Source of the DNA: Cytospora piceicola | Taxonomy: Eukaryota > Ascomycota > Sordariomycetes > Diaporthales > Cytosporaceae | Length of the DNA stretch: 64,000 nt | Reading direction: 5' to 3' | NCBI GenBank assembly: GCA_023375675.1 | Contig: JALQBC010000067.1 | Location: forward strand, 1 to 64,000 | Part shown: in pieces, positions 50,501 through 58,758 of the stretch | Position numbering within the stretch: the stretch's first letter is position 1 | Layout of the letters: the number at the start of each line of letters is the position of its first letter | Made by a program: the position numbers and the translations under genes | Notes under the pieces: generated by a model | What the model saw: only the letters and a program-made list of their open reading frames with translations | What the model was told of the DNA's origin: nothing | Databases searched by the model: none

Positions 50501-53500
50501 GATCGGAAACGAGGCGTTATATTCTCAGCTTATACCTAAAAGTTAAGATATTTTAGTTCATATCTTATATTCTCAAGGTAAAAGAGAACCAAGGCGTGTA
50601 ATTTTACCTGAATTAACTCATGTAAGATTTATTATTACTGCTGGTGATGTTATACATTAAAGTGAGGTTGGCTCTCATAATTGTGTACAATAACCAAATT
50701 CCGGGGAAGCCCTAAAACATTAGTTACTAAACATTAGATCTAAAAGGGTCATGGTGCGGCTGAACTAATCACTCAGGTATAGTAAGAAGACTAATGATTA
50801 TCTGAAAAGAGAATGGGTAATCGCGGATCTAAATCACCTCTGTTTTCTAACCCTCTTCATTAATTAAGAGGGTAGCAAAGGGAGAATAAGTGTAAAAGAG
50901 CAACGAGTAGATGGTTATTCAGTTTTAGATATCTTTCTAAATACTGTAAGGTGTACTCTAGTCACCGGGAAACCGGCTCCAGGAAGAAGTTAAGTAATCC
51001 TGGATTAAAGTTAGCACAATAGCCTTTCTAAGTTATTAATATTATCTTTCCTCCTTTTTTTTTCACCTGTTAAGATATAACAGTTATTCTTAGCGACTTT
51101 GCTGATTGCCTTGCTAAGTTAAGTTCAAGGTTAGTTTAAATTACTGTGATTAATACTAAATTAAAAAGAAGCTGACAATTAAACACTTTTTTATATTATA
51201 CTATTTTACAATTAGTGTTCCACACAGATAGTTAATAAAATATATAAAATTGTGTAACGTTGTCTTTTGCTCCTACGAAGTACGGGTGTATTCATTAATT
51301 ACAATTATCTGAATAAAATACCTGCCGGGACTAATGCAAGAGCAGTTCGTGACGTTTTAACCTTTTTTTTTTATATAATACCAAGATTTCAGATTTGTCT
51401 AATCCCTTATCTCCCCCCCCCCCAAAAGGATAATCTTATCAGAGGTATGCAAAATCTTATCAGAGGTATGAAAGATATTCAAGTATTCTTTTGCACCTAA
51501 AAAGTATTCTTCAGCACACTTTGTACGCTGATGAACTAACCAAAAAATTTCAATCTTTTCGTCTAATATTTTACGCAAATACTTTGCTTTAAAGTATTTA
51601 ATCCCAAATTTATATAAGAAAATATGGTTTTATTTAAACGTCGCGCAGCGGTGAATTCTAATTTTAAATTGTTTTTTAGATCTTACTCTGATCTTAAACT
51701 TTATGTTAATTATGATGAGATAACTAGCGAAAAGCTAAATAAATTATTATCTAACCAAGGTATTTCAATTACACAAGATGATCTTAATAAATTAAAAAAG
51801 ATACCTGGTGTTAAGTTTGATTTACCACTTAATGATCAAACATATAGGGCTTTAGTAGGTCTAGTTGGTAGACCTAATACTAGAGGGTGAAAGCCCGGTG
51901 TATATATTTTCACTCATAAGCTAACAGGTCCAAAATATGTAGGTTCAAGTAATAGTCTTTCAAGGAGACTTGACCAGTACTTTAATTTTAAACATTTAAA
52001 TCAAAATAACTCTGGACAATTATTGCCTTTGTTTAAAAAGGATGGATTTGATAAGTTTAATTTGGAAGTTTTTGTAATGCCTTCAGAGTTTTCTTCTGAT
52101 TACTATTTTTTATTTTTGGAGCAATACTATTTATTACCTGAAAGTTTTAATTTAAATTCCCAAAGAATCGTAAATTTTAGGGTTAATCAAGGTAACAAAA
52201 TTTATTTATATGATTTAAAAGGAAAAACTTTATATTATTCTTCTAAATCTTTAAGTCAAATACAAGGTGATCTTGGTATACACCCCCATACTTGTAAAAG
52301 TTGTATTAAGGGTAATAATTACTTAAATTTCTTTAAGATTACGGATATTCCTGTTGTAGGTGCAAATCAGGCTAATTTAAGTCTTGTCGAGCTAGCTAGT
52401 TTAATTTCAGAAAAAAAAACTCTGTTTTTAAGTGATGCTTCTTCCCTACGGGACCCCTAGGGTCCTGGAGGGTCCCCCCTAGGGGAAGAGTAAAATTTAG
52501 TAAACCTGTTACTATAAAAGCAGTGGAAACAGGAGAAACATTAGAGTTTCCTAGTATCATAGCTATAGTAAAATATTTTAAATCACTAGACATAACAATG
52601 GATAGAAATAAGATCGCTAAAATTCTGAATACAGGTGAATCCTACAATGGTTATATCTTCCAAAAATAGTGTTAAATGTTGTTTTTAGTGTAAACAAAGA
52701 TTTAATTGCTTATTTACAGACTATCCAGGTAAAAAAAAACGAGGTTCCCTTTATTACTATATTCGATGATAAAGAGGAGGCTAAAAATAAAGGTAAAATT
52801 AATAATAAGATAAATTTGTGTGACGTCTTTCGCTTGTCCTTCATTAGGTATTAAATGTGATGCCTATCCAGGTAGATTATTTATTTTGATCAAAAAAGGT
52901 AAAGTGAACCTTTATCTAGTCTGAAAAGATTGATCCTTTGCAGCTTCAGTCTTTTTTTCAGCTTCCGTAGTTCAAATCCATTCCCTACTAAGTATGGTTT
53001 CATTGATTTATAAAATACAAGAGGCTAAGGCTAAACTTTCAAATTGCGGGAAGTTCTTAAAGACAAATCTACCAAGTTCATACAGTAATGTGATGAGTGG
53101 AACAGGTAATGACTCGTTGTAAGGTAAAAACGGTTTGTATGAAATGAAAGAATGAAATAGATAATCCGCAGCCAATCACCCTATTGTTTACAGGTTTAGG
53201 TTCAAATTTCTATTAAACTTCATGTGACGAATAGGGTGTGCAGTTCATCGACTAAATGGAAGTTGGTTTGCTATAATGATTAGTTTAGATCATTATGAAA
53301 AGCTTAAGATATAGTCAGTCTTACTATGAAAATAATAAGGTAAAACGAAATCAAGTATCTGTGTTTATAAACAGAGAAGGTGTTTTTTACGGTCTTAAAT
53401 AAAAAATTTAATGTAGCAATAGTCTATATTTATATTTAAGAGGCCTGAATCAGAGTGAACCTCTGGTTATAAACCATCAAATTGACGGGAACATCCTAAA

Positions 53501-54240
53501 GCTTTCTTAACCAACTAAGTATAGTAATATAACTTGGGGCGCAGGTAATGACTCGCGGTATGGTAAAATCAAGAATAGATTATTCAATGGGTAATCCGCA
53601 GCCAAGCACCACAATTTAATAAAATGCGAGCTGACCTATCCGAATTGAGTCAGCTAATGTTAGATTCACTACAAGCACGTTTTGCAATAAAGTTATTAAA
53701 ATTAATGGTGTGCAGTTCATCGACTAAACGTTGGTTGGTCTATATTTTATCACAATGTATTTGGCTTATTCCTAGCCCCCCTGAGGGGGGCTGAGGTTGC
53801 TTATCTGTATACATTTCGTAAGGCCGGCTGGAGAGATGTGTATCAGCAAGCTAGTAAATATTGTAATGTATATAGGCTTAAGATATAGTCAGACCCCACT
53901 TCAAAGAGTGCAGGAGAGCCTCTTAATGTTTATTTAATGCTCTTGGCTTCGCCACCCCCTCTCCACTCCTATTTTCCAAAAAAGATAAAAAAAAAATATT
54001 CAAATATTTTTCACACTCCTTCGGAGTACGTAGTGAAGAGTGGGCTGTTAAATGGATATAAATATGAATTAATATTTATATTTAGGGAGAATAACTCTAC
54101 TAAGGTTTTGATAAAACTAGCTAAATTAGTAGAGGGATTCGCAATGCTCAGAGATTTGCGGAATACTTCACAGTTCTATGCCAATAGTAATAGAATCTGT
54201 GTCATTAGAAAAATTTCTTACTTGACTAAGCGAACAATAA
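43782..54240 (+). CDS. cox2: cytochrome c oxidase subunit 2 (7 exons)
   Basis: Complex IV subunit with the CuA site. Exons: 43782-44012, 45292-45420, 48623-48754, 50595-50657, 52826-52878, 53348-53393, 54142-54240. Joined: 250 residues, with HQWYWSYQYPDF, the CuA ligands in the [12 protein letters not shown] block (exon 7) and the upstream His of [11 protein letters not shown]. Start by comparison with the conserved [16 protein letters not shown] block. Six introns. The intron 2/exon 3 junction ends in A rather than G, so that edge is inferred only from the protein. The last exon is probably a replacement, see the displaced copy at 55758-55853. Confidence 0.95.
44013..44942 (+). CDS. GIY-YIG homing endonuclease, fused to cox2 exon 1
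   Basis: 309 codons in frame with exon 1. Domain [18 protein letters not shown] near 44236, then [25 protein letters not shown]3-like repeats ([20 protein letters not shown]) and a helix-turn-helix tail ([20 protein letters not shown]), ending in TAA. Intact, unlike its upstream duplicate. Confidence 0.92.
44013..45291 (+). mobile_element. cox2 intron 1, group I with GIY-YIG ORF
   Basis: Between LNHG and TLIELIW. The core is at the 3' side: ATGCAGGAAAAACC near 44984, GTGCAGGAAACCCAAC near 45081, CCCAGAGACTAAACGTG near 45122 and GAAGATATAGTCC near 45251. Confidence 0.88.
45421..46191 (+). CDS. LAGLIDADG_2-type endonuclease with an alternative C-terminus, fused to cox2 exon 2
   Basis: 257 residues in frame with exon 2. 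The family's first motif is seen as [12 protein letters not shown] near 45585; then [16 protein letters not shown] and PLSLAIWI near 45898. At this point the family normally has a DDGG motif; here it reads [15 protein letters not shown] and runs on with a related C-terminal half (DFKTLVDPF style) to TAA. The expected DDGGWA half is found 2 kb downstream at 47919. So either a replaced C-terminus or a truncation product. Confidence 0.75.
46200..46607. other. GC-rich structured block inside the nested insert
   Basis: No frame. Contains GAAAAAGCCATGCGACAAAA near 46341, GTGCACTGAAACCTG near 46412, a run of short complementary GC segments, and GACGGACCGGTACTGCG near 46531. It looks like structured RNA (intron catalytic core or part of a group II intron), but I cannot assign the class. 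Confidence 0.4.
46608..47903 (+). CDS. GIY-YIG homing endonuclease in the nested insert
   Basis: 431 codons; the ATG at 46608 gives a hydrophobic 70-residue lead before the domain, so a later start is possible. Domain [20 protein letters not shown] near 47061, [17 protein letters not shown], a [18 protein letters not shown] block, then two NUMOD1-like tails ([40 protein letters not shown]). Intact. Confidence 0.88.
47919..48155 (+). pseudogene. detached C-terminal half of a LAGLIDADG_2-type endonuclease
   Basis: Reads [20 protein letters not shown] and ends [14 protein letters not shown], the standard second half of this family. There is no start codon before it and it directly follows the GIY-YIG gene, so it cannot be made alone. 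It is the other side of the break in the 45421 ORF. Confidence 0.8.
48755..50594 (+). mobile_element. cox2 intron 3, group I with LAGLIDADG ORF and duplicated 3' end
   Basis: Between LEVDN and RVILPEL. Core blocks CCAAACTCCGGGTAAATCC, GACGTTCGCGGATCTAAA, GTAAAAGAGCAACGAGTAGA and GGTGTACTCTAA. The last ~100 nt, including the splice edge and first exon codons, occur twice, see the repeat entry. Confidence 0.88.
49210..50322 (+). CDS. LAGLIDADG homing endonuclease (cox2 intron 3)
   Basis: Open from 49210 to TAA 50320-50322; there is no early in-frame ATG, so the true start is unclear. Before the first motif the frame reads [15 protein letters not shown], an altered version of the cox2 exon sequence [14 protein letters not shown]. 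This suggests that the enzyme was once fused to that exon. Motifs [10 protein letters not shown] near 49456 and [10 protein letters not shown] near 49927. Otherwise intact. Confidence 0.85.
49235..50620 (+). repeat. Direct repeat of intron 3' end plus exon edge in cox2 intron 3
   Basis: About 49235-49340 and 50505-50620 share TCGGAAACGAGGCGTTAT, CAGCTTATACCTAAAAGTTA-like sequence, TCTCAAGGTAAAAGA and AAGGCRTGT followed by a GAATTAAC exon segment. The endonuclease gene lies between the copies. Confidence 0.85.
50658..52825 (+). mobile_element. cox2 intron 4, group I with GIY-YIG ORF
   Basis: Between GDVIH and SFACPSL. Core blocks CCAAATTCCGGGGAAGCCC, GGTAATCGCGGATCTAAATC, GTAAAAGAGCAACGAGTAGA and GGTGTACTCTAG. 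A CCCTCTTCATTAATTAAGAG hairpin near 50852 sits inside the core. C run near 51412-51422. Confidence 0.88.
51624..52669 (+). pseudogene. GIY-YIG endonuclease broken by a GC hairpin (cox2 intron 4)
   Basis: N-terminal region [20 protein letters not shown], domain [19 protein letters not shown] near 51897, [15 protein letters not shown], then a tail. At 52441-52490 a GC-rich palindrome with GGGACCCCTAGGGTCC and GGGTCCCCCCTAGGGG causes a stop (TAG at about 52458) and shifts the frame; the tail [20 protein letters not shown] continues in another frame to TAG 52669. Close paralogue of the ORF at 53937-55580. The truncated protein keeps the whole nuclease domain. Confidence 0.82.
52879..53347 (+). 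mobile_element. cox2 intron 5, group I, no ORF
   Basis: 469 nt. Core blocks CAAATTGCGGGAAGTTC, GATAATCCGCAGCCAA, GTGCAGTTCATCGACTAAA and TTAAGATATAGTCAG. Same type as intron 6. Confidence 0.88.
53394..54141 (+). mobile_element. cox2 intron 6, group I
   Basis: Core blocks CATCAAATTGACGGGAACATCC, GGTAATCCGCAGCCAA, GTGCAGTTCATCGACTAAA and TTAAGATATAGTCAGACC. After the core the sequence enters the frame of the following GIY-YIG gene (from 53937). Confidence 0.85.
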
Positions 54241-55580
54241 GGGCTTATTCTACCAGACCCGTTATTCATAATCCGGGTCAACCAGAACAACGAGTAGAAA
54301 AATTAGCTTTAGATCATATTAAAAGTGGGAATAAAACTACTCATTTAGTTATTAATAAATTACTTTCTAACCAAGGAATTGCCATCTCAGGACAAAAATT
54401 ACAAGATTTGTTAAAGGTTCAAGGTTTAGAATTTGATTTACCTATAACTAAAGATAATTACGATCTTTTTTCTAGTTTAGTGGGTAAATCTACCAGTACT
54501 GGTTTTGCTGGAGTATATGTTTTTACACATAAAGCTTCTAATTCAAAGTATGTAGGTTCATCTAATTTACTTAGACGTCGTATGGAGTATTATTTTCAAG
54601 GTAAATATCCGCCTACGGGTAAATTTTGACCTATTTTATATAAAGAAGGTCTAAGTTCATTTAAGCTAACAATTTTTAAATTAGATGATTTCTTTTTACC
54701 ACATGATGCTTTAGCTTTAGAGCAATATTTGTTATTAGATAAAAATTATGACTTAAATACATTAAGAGTTGTTAATTTTGGATCTTCAACGGGTAATCCA
54801 GTATATGTTTATAATTTAGATTGCACAGTTATTTATCATTATGCTTTATCACAAATTAGTTTAAAAAGAGTCTTAGGTATCCATACTTCTACTTGCAAAA
54901 ATTTTTTAGATACTGGTATGCCTTATTTAAAAAATTTTATTTTATTAAGTTTTCCTGTCCCTACGGCTATTTCTAGTAGCATCACAACTAAGGAGTTGTT
55001 AGACATTATGATTAAAGAACGTGTTAATGCGTATAATTCGGGTTTACGGAGAAGTATTCCTGTTGAGCTTGAGGTTTATGAAGGAAATAAATTTATAAAT
55101 CTTGATAACTTATCTTTATATCAAAAAGCTTCAGCTTTGCGTGGTAATAAATTAGAGTTTGATTCATTGTCTTCCTGTATTATATATTTAAGATCGCTAG
55201 GTCTTTCTATTAAAAGAGATACTTTATCAAGGTACATTAAATTGGGTAAAATTTTTCATAATTTTTCTTGTAAATACTTAGAGAATTCTTTACCTGAAAA
55301 CTTTGAAAAGGTAAATTGATTAATAGAGGAATATAAAATCCTAAAAAAAGAGTCACAAGGGTCTATCAGACAACTGAATAAAAATAATAAACCTATTATT
55401 GTGACATCTGAATATGACAATAAACCTTTAACATTTCTAAGTATAATGGATACAATTAGATATTTTGAAACTCAAGGTATTAAATTGGATCGAAAAACTT
55501 TAAGTACACATATAAATAATGGTACTATGTATAAAGGGTTTATATTTCAATATGACGACCAAGGAGAAACTTCAAAATAA
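53937..55580 (+). CDS. GIY-YIG endonuclease overlapping the cox2 3' end
   Basis: 547 codons if started at 53937; another in-frame ATG at 54144 lies inside cox2 exon 7, read in a different frame from cox2. N-terminal region [17 protein letters not shown], domain [19 protein letters not shown] near 54511, [20 protein letters not shown], and a long tail with two helix-turn-helix-like parts. Intact with two TGA-Trp. It is a free-standing gene after cox2, not in an intron, unless it is translated from within exon 7. Paralogue of 51624-52669. Confidence 0.88.
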
Positions 55581-55699
55581 AATCTTGCATTACTTTTTGT
55601 TTTTGAATAATTATAGTAGTATATTTACAGATATACTGTTGTCTGGTGGTGTAGAATTATAGTGATATAATTTGAGGAGATTGGTTATATAGTATCTTA

Positions 55700-56335
55700 T
55701 TGCTGTATAATCAATCCGTGCAAGTTGAGGGTAGTGGTTACTGCACGCACGCTTATTTGTTCAGAGATATGTGGTATATTGCACAGTTCTATGCCTATAG
55801 TAATAGAATCAGTGTCTTTATAGAAGTTCCTTACTTGACTATCAGAACAGTAAGGTATACATCTTTTAATATATACCACGGTCTTACCTTAAGTATACAA
55901 AACTTAAATTTAAGCAAATGTTCTTTAATTCTTAAATCTAAATCACCTGAAATTTTAGGAGGTTCATTTAGACTTTCGGATTATTTATGACGAAGCCGCC
56001 ATATTAATTATTATAGTATGGCGGCTTCACCTAGTCTCCAGGGTACTGAGAATAATTTCATTACTCAGATGGGAGAGACTGTAATAGCTAAGTACAACGA
56101 TTTACCTGAAAGTTCTGTAATTAAACGTAAGGATTCTTTGGTTGCTATTAGAATAATTATGTCTAATACAGAAGTAATAAAAACTTTATATTAATTAGAG
56201 CTACATTCAAATAAAGGTATTAAGGATTATCTTTTTTTCCTGAATATTTTAATGTACCGGGTATATATTGTTTTTTAAGTAAATATTTGTCTAGTTATTA
56301 TATAGGATCTTCAGTCAATATATTAGATATAATCG
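55700..56335 (+). pseudogene. second GIY-YIG endonuclease ruin, overlapping the displaced cox2 end
   Basis: In the other frame across the displaced cox2 end, the sequence reads AQFYAYSNRI ... YLTIRTVRY, parallel to [10 protein letters not shown] ... [10 protein letters not shown] of the intact element. Downstream there is a degenerate domain PGIYCFLSKYLSSYYIGSSV near 56257-56316. Stops and shifts are frequent. Confidence 0.6.
55758..55853 (+). pseudogene. displaced 3' end of cox2
   Basis: 32 codons reading [20 protein letters not shown], then L-stop-KFLTWLSEQ-stop. It equals the live exon 7 except for silent changes and a TAG (55821-55823) in place of Glu. Lies directly after the GIY-YIG gene. 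Confidence 0.92.
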
Positions 56336-56357
56336 TCATATATTAAATTTAAAGCTT

Positions 56358-56502
56358 AATATTTTTAAATAAAGAGATATAACCTCCTTCGCTCCGCGAC
56401 CCCGCTCCAACAAACGTAGTGTTGGAGCGAGGGTATTAAGTTTTATTTTCAATCGGTCAAGGTCCGATAAATTCAAGGCTTTATATTTAATAATAAAAAT
56501 AC
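56358..56502 (+). promoter_or_regulatory. atp9-type leader with inverted hairpin block (copy 2)
   Basis: 56358-56440 is the reverse complement of the atp9 leader part 40350-40430 (AACCTCCTTCGCTCC ... TGTTGGAGCGAGGGTAT). The part next to the ATG (AAATTCAAGGCTTTATATTTA) is in normal orientation. So the hairpin block has been flipped in place. Confidence 0.7.
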
Positions 56503-57441
56503 ATGATACAAATTACAAAAATTATTGATACATTTTTTAAATTCAAAAAATCTTATATTATCTTAACACTTACAGTGTGTCTTATTATGTTTTTTTTCTT
56601 TTCTTTTCCTTTAAAAGAATTAGCTAAACTTTTAGATGCACCTTTTTTAGTAATAATATTACTATCGAGTCTTATATCTTATATTGTAGCTAAAGCACAG
56701 CAGTGCATAAAATGTAAAGATATAGTGCCAAGTTGAGGTGAATTCTTTTACATTTTTTGTTTTAGTATGTGTTTTAGCTCTTTTACTGCTATTATAGGTT
56801 ATCCTTTTATAGGTTTTCTGCTTTGTAATGGATTTGAATTATCTAAAATGCCTGCTTTTATAGTGGATAATTTCAAATCTATGTCAGGTATGTTTAAACC
56901 TAAATCTTTCCCATTATATTTAACTATGGATAATTCGGGATCTAGTTCACAGGTAGGGGGTCAAAATCCTCAACCAGGATCACTTACTCAAAGTACTTAT
57001 AAAAGCCCGATAGTTGATGGTAAACACCTTGAGTTCGAAGCGAATTTGTCTAGATCTTGTCTTGAGAAGTTAGATAATATGTTACATTCTGTCGTAGTGG
57101 GAGGTGGATCTAAAAATCTTTTTTCAGTTAGCGGTGTTGTGGGCGATTTATCTAGAAGTGAAAGGGATTATATTTTTAGGGTTTTAACCCAAACTTCCAA
57201 TGAAACAGATAAATTCCTTTTAAAAGGTTATCCTGATATGCCTTCAAAATATTACACTAGTATGGTATATAGTCTTAATAAAGGCCATATATTGGTACTG
57301 AGTGATAGAACACCAGGTAAATATACAACTTTTAGTAATTCCCCTAGGAATTTGGAATATGTGAGAAATGCTATTATACAATATGATAATCAAAGAATTA
57401 TTAACAATAATAGCAACAATAATAATCACAATAATAATTAA
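56503..57441 (+). CDS. hypothetical membrane protein starting with atp9 leader codons
   Basis: 312 residues with one TGA-Trp. The first residues MIQITKIIDT copy atp9 [10 protein letters not shown]; then the sequence is foreign. Hydrophobic segments at about 17-37, 47-63 and 80-108. A Ser/Gly/Gln/Pro linker (about 144-160) leads to a C-terminal region of about 130 residues and an Asn/His-rich end. A motif VAKAQQCIKC (62-71) is shared with VAKTQQFIAC in the ORF at 58759. I do not recognise the C-terminal region. Confidence 0.72.
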
Positions 57442-57748
57442 AAAAAATTTGTTTTTATCTCCCCCCCCCCCTTATTAATAGTATTCTAGTTTGGCGGCTA
57501 GTTTTGCGGTTGTCGTAGATTAATATTAGTACTGGTTTATATCACTTAGATATAGTAATTTTACCCATGGCAAGAAGAGTAGAAGCTTCAGCCCTCTTAT
57601 ACTAATATTATATATATATAATATTAAAACGACGGTTTCATTTAATTAATAATTTTGGTTAGATGTTATGCGTTATCCCTTACTCCTTTTTTTTGTAGTA
57701 GGGTAATTGGGAGAAGAAGTTGGTTTAATCTGTCTTAAAGCCCTTTAA
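57442..57748. other. Spacer
   Basis: C run near 57461-57470, a few AT repeats near 57608-57625. No gene seen. Confidence 0.6.
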
Positions 57749-57819
57749 GTTGTGTTAATTCAATGGTAAAATTCAATATTTCGGTTCTTTATTTACAAGT
57801 TCGAATCTTGTACATATCT
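57749..57819 (+). tRNA. tRNA-Arg (UCG)-like, possibly degenerate
   Basis: Aligns along its length with the tRNA at 58162-58232: AATGGTA D loop, CGGT after the anticodon, and T arm ACAAG-TTCGAAT-CTTGT. The loop TTTCGGT gives UCG. The anticodon stem has only three of five pairs and the acceptor has a T-T mismatch, so this may be a decaying duplicate. Confidence 0.5.
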
Positions 57820-58161
57820 AATAAGTATTTGAAACTTGCTTTCTATTCTTAACAAATTATGAATAGAAGTAAGTTTTATTCCTAGCTTCGTAGCATATGT
57901 GAAGTTTTCTTTCATCTTATTCACCGCCTTTGGCTAATCCCCCCCCCTACGAGCAATTCGTGCGGGGGGGGGGGGGATAAGTATAGATTCAAAAATTCGC
58001 AGTGTGTTGTTGCTTTTGTGAATAATTTATCGTGTGGAAGTCAAAATTCGTAAGAAAGGAGTTAATTTTTTATGTATCCGCATATTACGGTTTTGCCTCC
58101 TTAATTTAAATATTACGTATGTATATATATATATATATATACAATGTATTGTCTAAATTAA
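57820..58161. other. Spacer with GC hairpin (GAGCAATTCGTG family), copy 3
   Basis: The hairpin is at 57933-57980: GCTAATCC, C run, TACGAGCAATTCGTGCGG, G run, GGATAAG. An AT microsatellite is at 58119-58140. No gene seen. Confidence 0.75.
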
Positions 58162-58232
58162 AGTGTGTTAGTTTAATGGTAGAACATAACGCTACGGTCG
58201 TTATGGTACAAGTTCGAGTCTTGTACGCATTT
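58162..58232 (+). tRNA. trnR: tRNA-Arg (ACG)
   Basis: Acceptor AGTGTGT/ACGCATT (with two G-T pairs), D arm GTTT/GAAC (one G-C, a wobble), anticodon stem TAACG/CGTTA with loop CTACGGT (anticodon ACG), T arm ACAAG/CTTGT with loop TTCGAGT. Well-formed. Confidence 0.85.
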
Positions 58233-58758
58233 AAGTAGGAAATCGCCGTGTTTTTTTTTCTCCCTTTTTTTTTTCTACCTTTTTTTTTTTTTTGTTCGGC
58301 CGGGTCGCCGTTTGTGGGTTTGTGGCGGCTGGCTGAACATCCCCGGCTGCTACGCGTGTGTAGCAGCTGCGGGTTAATTAGGTTAATAGTGTTGCAATTA
58401 CTGGATATTTTTAGCAAAATATTCTTCATAATAAGAGCATGCAGCTCTTACGGCTGTGCCTTAGGGCATAAAAAAACATCTTTTTTTTTCATAAGCCCTA
58501 TCCCTACGAGCAATTCGTGCGGGGGGGGGTAAACTGTAAAAACAAAAATTTTCAATTTTTAAATTTTTCAATTTTTTATTTATAATTTGGTGGTCCTATT
58601 ATCACTTATATTTTTATAAGACCCTCGCTCCAACACTACGTTCGTTGGAGCGGGGGTCGCGGTGCTAAGGAGGTTATATCTCTTTAATTACCTAAAAATA
58701 CTATATCTTGGTTGTAATGATAGATAAAATTCTAGGCTTTAAATTTAATAATATATAT
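58233..58758 (+). other. Spacer with T runs, GC hairpin copy 4 and atp9-type leader (copy 3)
   Basis: Poly-T tracts at 58250-58292; a GC-rich part at 58295-58375 holding TACGCGTGTGTAGCAGC; hairpin family copy TACGAGCAATTCGTGCGG at 58493-58532. From about 58530 the sequence follows the atp9 leader: TTTGGTGGTCCTA-like, CCCTCGCTCCAAC hairpin (58622-58655), GGAGGTTATAT, TCTTGGTTGTAATGATAGAT. This leader directly precedes the fused ORF at 58759. Confidence 0.75.

Noticed and set aside
58248..58532. 94-codon ORF starting in poly-T
   Set aside because: Phe-rich start is simply poly-T, and it ends in a known hairpin; overlaps a tRNA flank.
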